In this document: in pieces, positions 15,849 to 23,396 of the stretch
How the letters are laid out: the number at the start of each line of letters is the position of its first letter
Numbering within the stretch: the first letter of the stretch is position 1
Origin: CAVVFX01 sp963747535
GTDB taxonomy: Bacteria; Acidobacteriota; Terriglobia; Bryobacterales; Bryobacteraceae
NCBI GenBank assembly: GCA_963747535.1
Contig: CAVVFX010000017.1
Span: 1,063,674 to 1,127,673 of the forward strand
DNA length: 64,000 nucleotides
Reading direction: 5' to 3'
The notes under the pieces: generated by a model
Databases searched by the model: none
Told to the model about the DNA's origin: nothing
What the model saw: only the letters and a program-made list of their open reading frames with translations
Made by a program: the position numbers and the translations under genes

Positions 15849-18800
15849 ATGTTCACCGACTCCTCCGGTAACGTGGAAAACCAATGTCCCGTCGAGTTCG
15901 TGATCAACGGGCGCACCATGACCCTAAGCCTCCTGAGCACCTCCGCGACCTGCACGGTCAGCCCCGTAGGCATCAGCGTTGGCTCCGAGGTCGTCACCGT
16001 CACCCTTACCATCACATTCCCCGCAGCTGCAACCTACACCGTCACCTCCGACACGATCGACGCTTCCGGGCTCGTGTCTCCGATCCAAAACCCCGGCACT
16101 TGGACAGTAACCGCAACACCCGCGATAAGCGGCTTCTCTCCCATCTCTGCTACGCAAGGCACGCCATTAACAATCTACGGGAGCGGCTTCGCCGCGACGC
16201 AAGGAACCGTCCAACTCGGCGGCGCGGCGGTCCCGCCTGCAAACATCACCAACTGGAGCCCCGGAGCCATCGCCCTGACGGTCCCCTCCAACGCGGTGAG
16301 CGGCGCCATCGCCGTCACGGCGGGCAACCTCACTGCAAGCAGCGCCTCCCCGTTCCAGTTCGTGCCCCCGGACTTCACCATGAGCCCGCCGTCCCCGTCC
16401 GCGATCACAGTCTACCCTACAAACAGCACCTCGGGCGGATTCGCCGACGTGATCAGCGGCGCGAACTTCGTGGGGACGATCAACTTGTCCTACAGCGTGC
16501 CCTCTCAGGTGTCCGGCCGTCTGACGCTATCGCTGCCCTCATCCCTCTCCGGCCCAGGGACATTCACGGCCACTGCGACCGCGTCCACGGCAACGCCGCA
16601 GGGCACCTACAACCTGACCGTCAACGCCACCGGAACAAAGTCGGACGGCACCCTGAGCACCCACTCCGTCACGGTTCAAGTCACGGTAACCGGGCCTCCG
16701 GCGGTCACGATGAGCTCGCCATCCCCGTCCCCGGTGATTGTCTCGTCGAGCCGAACCGTCACCTTCACCCAAACCGTTACTGCGGTCAACGGCTTTACCG
16801 GTACCTTTGGGCTCTCGGTTCCCGCGAATCCGACGTGCTGGGGAGGCTCAGCTTCGTTCCCCTCCTCGGTGACACTCACCGCAGCTAACCCCAGCCAGAC
16901 GGTGACCGGCACGATCGTCTCCGGCTCCAACCTGAACAACTCCACGAACGTGTACGACTGCGAAGTCGACGCGAGCAACGGGTTTTTCGCCCCAAACGGA
17001 ACACTCTCGCTCTACGTCCCGGTGCAGCTGACGGCCGCGGGCACATTCACCGTGAGCGGCCCGGCAGCGCCGATCACCCTCTACGCCAACTCGACCGCGA
17101 CGCCCGTGAGCCTGCAAATCAATCAGGTCAACGAATTCAGCGGCAACGTTACCTTCACGACGCCAACGACGAACGTCACCGTCCAGGGGTCGATCAACGT
17201 CAACGCTGCGCAAACAACCGCGCCGATCACGGTTCAGTGGACCTTCTCCGCGTTGCCGACAGCCAACCCGATCCCCATCACAATCCTTGCTAACAGCCAG
17301 GCGGTGCTCACCATATTGGCCAACGTCCTGCCCAACCCAGGCACCACGTTCACGCTCACGTCCTCCCCAAGCAGCCAGAGCACGAATGCCTCGGGCGGAG
17401 CGACTTTCCAGATCAACGTGAATGCCTCCAGCGCCTTCACGGGCAACGTCACATTCTCGGCAACCGGTCTGCCGGCGGGAAGCTACTCCTTCGCTCCCTC
17501 AACCGTGACCGGCCCCGGCGCAACCGCTCTGATCGTCACGCCCCCGGCAGTCACGGCCACAACCGTGTACCCTGTTATCGTTACGGGAAACAGCGGCAAC
17601 ACGAGCGCGCAAACCACAGCGTCCCTCACGGTGAACCCGCCCGGCGCCGCAGCCCCTGCCACGATGCTCCTACCCCAGCCTTCGCCCGGGAACTCCCCAA
17701 CCCTCCCCTTGTTCTACCCGATCTATACCTGGACTGCGGCGGTCAAGGCATCGCAAATCAACCTGTCCGTCGGCCGCTCGCCAGGAGGAACGGACTTCGG
17801 GAGCACAAGTCTCGCCCCGTCGACCACGCAATTCAAACAGCCGGTGAGCCTCCCAGGAGACGGCAGTCAGATCTGGGTAAGGCTCGGCTCACTCATCAAC
17901 GGCGCATGGCAAAACCTCGACTATTCCTATACCTCACAGTGCCACGGCTCCGGCGGCGGCGACATAGCCCCTAGCTTAGCGGTTTTGGAGCCGGACCCGA
18001 ACGGGACCCCTGCTACGATCCTGAATAACGGCATGCCGGTATCCTATACCTTCTATCCCAATGTCGGAAGTGGGTACAATTTCACGCTCGGACAAGGCTG
18101 TTCCGCGGGATCGGCCGGGCCGGGCGTGACGGCGGTGCCTTCGTGGCCCGACGCATATGGAGATGGCGGGTTCACCGTCACATTCCAGGCCAACGAGACC
18201 GCGGCGTCGGGCCTCCGCACCGTGACTTGCAACTGGGTGCCGCAAGATCAGAATGAGGATAACACCTCCGACTTTAGCCCATGGGTGCCGCTCGCGATCG
18301 GCGACCTCGGTAACCTGCAAGTGCTCCAGGTCTACGACGCCACCCCTTCGATATCCAGCGCCGGGACGTCAGAAGTCCTCTACGCAGGCGACAAGGGCGA
18401 CCCCACGACTAAGCATGGCACCGTCCTGCTAGTCATCACGGGAGCCAATTTCGGAGCGTCGGGCCAGCTCGCGTTCTGTCCGACTGGCACGACGTGCAGC
18501 GCGAGCAGCCCCGCCTGCGACGGCCAGATTGGGTCCAGTATAGACACGTGGAGTCCGGGATACATCACCGCGTGGTTAACAGCCGGACAGAACGCAGGGA
18601 CCTCTTACGACGTGATGGTCATCTCGAACGGCGTCAACGGCCTCGGAAACGGGTTCTTCCAGGCCGGAGGACAGACAACGTCCAAGTCGAGTAACCAACA
18701 GACCGGCGCCAATCCAACGCAGCCCCTGATGCATCTCGAGATGGCAAACCCGACGAGCCCGACTGTTATAAGCGCTGATGGGAACTACTCGGAGAACACG

Positions 18801-19748
18801 ACGATCAAGGTAACGGCCGTCCAGGCGGACGGTACTCCGATCAGCGACTGGAGCGGAGTTGTGAATCTCTACGAGGACAACTCCGCTCCCGGCTACATTA
18901 CCGTCTACAACGTAGGCAGTACAGGATTGCCGGAGACCGTCGCGATCCCGCCGAGCGCCGGCGGATCGACCACGTTCGTTGCGAAATCCGTGGCCGCCTC
19001 CCCTGACGGACGGAACCCGCCGAATCAGGCGAAGATTACCACGAGAAATGTTCAGGGCCTTATCATCCCAGGCGACTACGTCGCCTACGGGGGCTCTCTT
19101 CCAGTTCCGCAGTGGATCGCGACCAATACTATCGACACCGCCCACGCGACGAGCGGTACCTACGACTGGGTGGCGGCGCGCGCGCGGGACATATTCACCA
19201 ATTACTCGGCGGGAGATGTCGCCACTATCCTTGCGCACGTTCAGTCCTACAGTGTAGCCGCCCTGACGAGCTCGAATGCGCCGCCGGGGACTGTGGTTGC
19301 AGGCGAGACGGTCCTCGCAATTCCGCACCAGAACACCGTGCCTATCGTGATCAATCCTTACGCGGGATACCAGATGAGGAATGACAACCGGACTGGCGTA
19401 GGCTGCGGGTACTCTATCCCAAAATACTTCACCGGAACCTTCATCCACGAGGGTAGGCATACGTACCAGGGATTCCTCGGTATGTTCAACGACACGGACG
19501 GCGACTATCTAATCTACAGTATGCCCCCGAACCTGCCAGACGCATCAACGATCATTGACTCGGAGGAGAACCGGACCGTTTGCAACCCGTTCGGCAGCCC
19601 GATGCTTATTCCGGGGAGCTACCAAGGGGACACAAACCCAGACCCACTCAACCCCGCCAATCCGAGTAACCCCGGCAACATCACCTACGTTAGCTGGGCA
19701 ATCGAGCAAGACGCGTACGCTTGGGTGGCCTCCGTGCTCGGGCCGTGA
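15849..19748 (+). CDS. Large extracellular Ig-like/IPT protein with terminal HExxH domain
   Basis: 1299 residues from ATG 15849; with the 5' part at 15448 the protein is about 1430. Residues ~90-175 are an IPT/TIG domain (ISGFSPISATQGTPLTIYGS). A series of Ig-like beta modules rich in Thr, Ser, Val and Asn follows to ~620. The C-terminal third differs: a possible second IPT-like segment at ~850 (VLLVITGANFGASGQLAF), then after ~1080 a domain with GTYDWVAARARDIFTNYS, YFTGTFIHEGRHTYQGFLG and VSWAIEQDAYAWVASVLG. HEGRH fits the zinc-metallopeptidase pattern HExxH. The later IEQDAYAW could give the third ligand. No known family was recognised, so protease activity is inference. It leads the 15.4-22.6 kb secreted block. 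Confidence 0.75.
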   Translation: MFTDSSGNVENQCPVEFVINGRTMTLSLLSTSATCTVSPVGISVGSEVVTVTLTITFPAAATYTVTSDTIDASGLVSPIQNPGTWTVTATPAISGFSPISATQGTPLTIYGSGFAATQGTVQLGGAAVPPANITNWSPGAIALTVPSNAVSGAIAVTAGNLTASSASPFQFVPPDFTMSPPSPSAITVYPTNSTSGGFADVISGANFVGTINLSYSVPSQVSGRLTLSLPSSLSGPGTFTATATASTATPQGTYNLTVNATGTKSDGTLSTHSVTVQVTVTGPPAVTMSSPSPSPVIVSSSRTVTFTQTVTAVNGFTGTFGLSVPANPTCWGGSASFPSSVTLTAANPSQTVTGTIVSGSNLNNSTNVYDCEVDASNGFFAPNGTLSLYVPVQLTAAGTFTVSGPAAPITLYANSTATPVSLQINQVNEFSGNVTFTTPTTNVTVQGSINVNAAQTTAPITVQWTFSALPTANPIPITILANSQAVLTILANVLPNPGTTFTLTSSPSSQSTNASGGATFQINVNASSAFTGNVTFSATGLPAGSYSFAPSTVTGPGATALIVTPPAVTATTVYPVIVTGNSGNTSAQTTASLTVNPPGAAAPATMLLPQPSPGNSPTLPLFYPIYTWTAAVKASQINLSVGRSPGGTDFGSTSLAPSTTQFKQPVSLPGDGSQIWVRLGSLINGAWQNLDYSYTSQCHGSGGGDIAPSLAVLEPDPNGTPATILNNGMPVSYTFYPNVGSGYNFTLGQGCSAGSAGPGVTAVPSWPDAYGDGGFTVTFQANETAASGLRTVTCNWVPQDQNEDNTSDFSPWVPLAIGDLGNLQVLQVYDATPSISSAGTSEVLYAGDKGDPTTKHGTVLLVITGANFGASGQLAFCPTGTTCSASSPACDGQIGSSIDTWSPGYITAWLTAGQNAGTSYDVMVISNGVNGLGNGFFQAGGQTTSKSSNQQTGANPTQPLMHLEMANPTSPTVISADGNYSENTTIKVTAVQADGTPISDWSGVVNLYEDNSAPGYITVYNVGSTGLPETVAIPPSAGGSTTFVAKSVAASPDGRNPPNQAKITTRNVQGLIIPGDYVAYGGSLPVPQWIATNTIDTAHATSGTYDWVAARARDIFTNYSAGDVATILAHVQSYSVAALTSSNAPPGTVVAGETVLAIPHQNTVPIVINPYAGYQMRNDNRTGVGCGYSIPKYFTGTFIHEGRHTYQGFLGMFNDTDGDYLIYSMPPNLPDASTIIDSEENRTVCNPFGSPMLIPGSYQGDTNPDPLNPANPSNPGNITYVSWAIEQDAYAWVASVLGP

Positions 19749-19789
19749 CCCTGGGCGGCGATCACCCGAAAAGATAAAGTGGAGATACG

Positions 19790-20677
19790 ATGCGACATAT
19801 GACAACGATCGTAATTCTGGCGTTCGGCCAGTTCTGCTGTGCGGAAACGATCAGCGACCCTCGCCCGACGAGACTCCTTTACGAAGCCTCTAACGCGGCG
19901 ATGCGTGGCGATCCCGCCGCTCTAGAAACTATGGAAGCTGTGGCGGACGGCAAGCCGACGGAGGCCATTCTCGCGGCTGCGACGCGCGCCGGACTACGGG
20001 CGCAGTTCGCGGATGTGCCCTCATTCAGAGAGACCGATTACTCCGTGCGGGTCTTTGCCATGGAAATGATCGGCAGGACCGGGCTGCCGGAAGCCCTCGA
20101 TTATCTTTCCGCGACAACCCCGCAGAGCGTTGGCGAGGACGACAGCCGGAGTGTTTACCCGGCCTCCAAGGTGGCGCTTCACAAAGCGCTCTTGCGCCGC
20201 GAGACGGACCCTAATCAGCAGATCGCCTTTCTCGAATTACAGCTCACCTCGGCTCGGGTCGGACAGGTAGCCCTTTGGGCACAGGAAGAGCTCTGCAATA
20301 GGGGCAGCATGCGATCGATGGAACTGATTGAGACATTCATAATGCGGCTGGAACCATCTCCGCGTGGAGACGCGAACGTGGCGTTTTGCCGGAGACGCAT
20401 GGAGATCATCAACAGCAATCCCGACCCGGCCACTGCCATCGGATCTGTCCTACGGGCCGACGCGAAGGCCTCGGACGAAAGGATTATGCGTTGGGCGATC
20501 GAGCAGCTATTCGCGTTTCGGAGCCCCGACGCCGAGGCGGTCCTCGACCGATACGTGGCCGAAGTGGCACAGCGATTCCCTCCCGCCGCCTCGACGGTGC
20601 TTACCCCGGAGAGCTATATGCACCGTGGCTTCGCCGAAGAGATTCGTCGCGCCGCCCCGGAACGAAGCCAGAAATAG
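19790..20677 (+). CDS. Exported repeat-helical protein, paralogue A
   Basis: 295 residues; ATG 19790 is preceded by AAGTGGAG. The N-terminus MRHMTTIVILAFGQFCCAET is a short signal peptide. The rest is helical, in the style of HEAT-like repeats (SVRVFAMEMIGRTGLPEALD, ALWAQEELCNRGSMRSMEL, RWAIEQLFAFRSPDAEAVLD). It is clearly homologous along its length to the gene at 21710: shared DPNQQIAFLE/DPQQQIAFLE, EELCNRGS, DERxMRWAIxQLFA. It follows the large HExxH protein by 41 bases, so they are likely co-transcribed. Function unknown; a periplasmic binding or scaffold role is only a guess. Confidence 0.7.
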   Translation: MRHMTTIVILAFGQFCCAETISDPRPTRLLYEASNAAMRGDPAALETMEAVADGKPTEAILAAATRAGLRAQFADVPSFRETDYSVRVFAMEMIGRTGLPEALDYLSATTPQSVGEDDSRSVYPASKVALHKALLRRETDPNQQIAFLELQLTSARVGQVALWAQEELCNRGSMRSMELIETFIMRLEPSPRGDANVAFCRRRMEIINSNPDPATAIGSVLRADAKASDERIMRWAIEQLFAFRSPDAEAVLDRYVAEVAQRFPPAASTVLTPESYMHRGFAEEIRRAAPERSQK

Positions 20678-20726
20678 CCATGGGAGGTCAGGCAGCCCCG
20701 AAGCGACTGACAACATTCCGCGCCGA

Positions 20727-20775
20727 TGCGGTGACCGGCACGACCGTCTCCGACTCCAACCTGAGCAACTCAACC
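20727..20775 (+). repeat. Relic of Ig-like coding sequence
   Basis: Translates as AVTGTTVSDSNLSNST and matches TVTGTIVSGSNLNNST in the large Ig-like protein (about 16900-16950), with the DNA also close (GTGACCGGCACGA, CTCCGACTCCAACCTGA). It sits in the 282-base gap between two secreted-protein genes and is too short to be a gene. It suggests a past local duplication that has decayed. The remainder of the gap (20776-20959) holds nothing I can name. Confidence 0.5.
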
Positions 20776-20959
20776 AGTCGCGTGCGGGCACGCCGGGGAT
20801 ACCATATATCAAACCCGCTTGGATTCAAGGACGTGCGCAGTGTGACTGGAAACAGTGCACCTCCCAGATTAATGTTTTGCCGCATCCTCCACGGTTTACC
20901 CAGACGTTTTGGTGGAAGTGTTGACGTGATGCTAGGACAGCAGCGATAAGGATACACCA

Positions 20960-21667
20960 ATGACGTTTACTATGCAGGCGATCGCCCTATGTGCGGTCGC
21001 GACTACTGCGGAGATTGGATTTGCGGTCCAGGACTGCGCGGAACTGGAAGGGAAGAGCGTCGAGGAATGCGCGAAATACCTGGCCCAACCGCGTGCCTCG
21101 GTTGAAGACCGATGTGTCTCATACTCGATGGACCAGATCGGGGACAAACGGTACGTCCCAGCAGCGGAGATTCTCGTTCAATACGTGGACTATCAGATTC
21201 GCGACTTCTCGCACGAAAGGAACTTCCGGGTCAGGCTCGGACTCGGCCGATCCGGCGCGTTTCCGGCGGTCGACGCACTCTTTGAAATCGGACGGCCAGC
21301 TATCGTCTACCTGGTCAATAGGCTCGCGACCGAGGACAGGCCTGGTACTGCTCGCGACAACGCGGTTCTCGCATTGCAGTCTATATGCCGTAGGAACATG
21401 GCAGAGGCCGTCAGCATCCTGGCTGAGGCCAGCCACGAGGCCGCGGACAAAATGAGGGCGGAAAACCTGATCCGCGCGGCGCGACTCGCCTCCGACAAGT
21501 GCCCCGCCCAGCTGAAGACCCAGTGCATAAGCGCGTTGACCCAACAGCGCCGCGACGAAAAGCGGAGGCGGGCAGGCGCGCTTCATCAGCCGCGCGCCAA
21601 ACGCGAGACAAGCCCGGCCACTGCGCGCGAGGCACAAAGCCGACATTTCAAAGAAGAACCCAGTTAG
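20960..21667 (+). CDS. Exported protein, unknown, Cys-containing
   Basis: 235 residues; GATAAGGA lies 12 bases before the ATG. N-terminal hydrophobic stretch MQAIALCAVATTAEIGFAVQ with a DCAELEGKSVEECAKYLAQP motif suggests export and disulfides. The middle is helical and HEAT-like (VDALFEIGRPAIVYLVNRLA, NAVLALQSICRRNMAEAVSI), the end a basic tail (QQRRDEKRRRAGALHQPRAK). It is not clearly related to the two flanking paralogues but shares their style. It lies between them, which suggests one functional group. Confidence 0.65.
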   Translation: MTFTMQAIALCAVATTAEIGFAVQDCAELEGKSVEECAKYLAQPRASVEDRCVSYSMDQIGDKRYVPAAEILVQYVDYQIRDFSHERNFRVRLGLGRSGAFPAVDALFEIGRPAIVYLVNRLATEDRPGTARDNAVLALQSICRRNMAEAVSILAEASHEAADKMRAENLIRAARLASDKCPAQLKTQCISALTQQRRDEKRRRAGALHQPRAKRETSPATAREAQSRHFKEEPS

Positions 21668-21709
21668 TGCTTTCCTTTATTCTTCACGAAAGTGAGACTT
21701 TGGGATACT

Positions 21710-22609
21710 ATGCGACACAATAAAGCAGTGGCCGCGTTGGTGCTGGCGCAGGCGGGCCTTGCTGAGACGCTCATCGCCCCCGCCCAGAGAGCGGCGCTCT
21801 ACCAAGCCTACGATGCCGCAATCCACGGCAAATCACGGGCCGAGGCGCTGGAGGTCATGGAGGACGTCGCGGAGGGCAAGCCGGACGACGTCATAGAAGG
21901 AGCCGGTCGCCGCGCCGGGTTGCAGGCCTACTTCACGGACCAACTTCCTTTCACCCCCCCGATGGTCTCCCTTCGCATATACGCGCTTGAGCTGATTGGC
22001 CGGTCCGCGCTGCCGGAAGCAATCGAGTACCTTTCAGCTATGACTCCCGAGAAAATGGGCGCCGACGACAGCCAGTCACTATACCCACATTCGAAGCTCG
22101 CGCTCCGGCAGGCGCTCCTCATAGGCGTGACCGACCCCCAACAACAGATTGCGTTTCTTGAGGCGGAACTCACCAACCCTACCAACGGCTACACAGCCCT
22201 TTGGGCGGAGGAGGAACTGTGCAACCGCGGAAGCGAAGGCTCAACGGAGATGATCACCCAGTTCATTAAGCGCGTCTATTCCGGCGCGCGCGGCGACGAC
22301 CAGGCTGCATTTTGCCAGGCTCGCATGGACATTGTGAATCGCGACCCCGACAGGGCAAAGGCGCTGGGCACGGCCCTCCGGCTCGACGCGACCCGTCAGG
22401 ACGAGCGGACCATGAGATGGGCAATCGGCCAGCTTTTCGCGATGCAATCCGCGGAGGCCCAGGCCGTCCTCGATGCCTACGCGACAGAGGTGGAGAAGAG
22501 GTTCCCGGACGTCCCCGCAATTACCTCAGTTCCGGACAACCAGATGCATCGGGCGTTGGCGTACGAGATCCGTCGCCGGAACCCGCGAGATCGCAGCGGG
22601 CAACCGTAG
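21710..22609 (+). CDS. Exported repeat-helical protein, paralogue B
   Basis: 299 residues from ATG 21710, chosen because MRHNKAVAALVLAQAGLAET matches the start of paralogue A (MRHM...CAET); an ATG at 21692 is in frame but adds six residues. The helical body repeats paralogue A: ALEVMEDVAEGKP, SLRIYALELIGRSALPEAIE, DPQQQIAFLEAELT, ALWAEEELCNRGSEGS, DERTMRWAIGQLFA, VLDAYATEVEKRFP. The two genes therefore come from a duplication with one gene now between them. No catalytic motif is seen. Confidence 0.7.
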   Translation: MRHNKAVAALVLAQAGLAETLIAPAQRAALYQAYDAAIHGKSRAEALEVMEDVAEGKPDDVIEGAGRRAGLQAYFTDQLPFTPPMVSLRIYALELIGRSALPEAIEYLSAMTPEKMGADDSQSLYPHSKLALRQALLIGVTDPQQQIAFLEAELTNPTNGYTALWAEEELCNRGSEGSTEMITQFIKRVYSGARGDDQAAFCQARMDIVNRDPDRAKALGTALRLDATRQDERTMRWAIGQLFAMQSAEAQAVLDAYATEVEKRFPDVPAITSVPDNQMHRALAYEIRRRNPRDRSGQP

Positions 22610-23396
22610 ATCACACGGCCCCCCGTTCACGACGCGGACGCTACACTCTCTCACCGGGCGCACCTACCAGCCCAACCGCCATCACGCCACCAATGCCAAA
22701 CTCAGTCTTGCAGAATCAACAGCCTACAGGCGATGACCATTTCCCATCATCTGACGCCAGCTATCCTGGAAACAGGAGGGAAAAAGTGCGCAATTTGGGT
22801 TCGTTTCGTAAAACATCATTGGCAGCGCAAGCAGGAAAAAACGCGACAAATCCACAAATCTGTCACCAACTCTTGCCCTCCGTCCATCGTAAATTCCGCG
22901 CCATCGCCGCCCACGTAGAAAACAAAGAATTCTCCGCACTAACCGACAAATATCGACCGGACAGGCCCGCCAGTTCGTCATTTCAACCGTGCGCTCCTCA
23001 GCATGCCTTCTTACACGAACAAACCCAGTTGATGTTTTCTTTATCATCCAGGAGAGCCCCCACGAGATCGAGCCGCCAGCCCGAACGAAGCACCAAAAAC
23101 ATAATTTTTACCATTGAACCCACTTTACGTTATCTTTATCTTTCCGCGAACCGCGCCCTGTCGCCGGCAACCGCAGATACGCCAATACGACCTTCAACTG
23201 CGGCTCTTCACCCACGCCCAACCGTGCAAAAAACCGCCAATTCTGCACAAAAATGCACAAGACCTTACCGCCGTCCAAAACAAGCCCCCAGCCATCTGCG
23301 CCTTTCCTTGCTGCTTTGTTGCCCGCCGCTTGCGAACCCCCTCCCCGCCATGCATAGAATAAACTTCACTCCACCCCTTCCGGAAGGGACCCAAAT
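22610..23396 (+). other. 787-base gap, no gene supported
   Basis: The stretch is visibly more A/T-rich than the genes around it, with runs such as CATAATTTTTACC and CAAAAATGCAC. Long open frames cross it in two directions but lack initiation signals, protein-like composition or any family motif. A short likeness to the region before paralogue B is seen (AACCCAGTTGATGTTTTCTTTATC near 23022 against AACCCAGTTAGTGCTTTCC near 21656). A GC palindrome CCCTTCCGGAAGGG (23375-23388) overlaps the ribosome site of the next gene. Confidence 0.5.
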
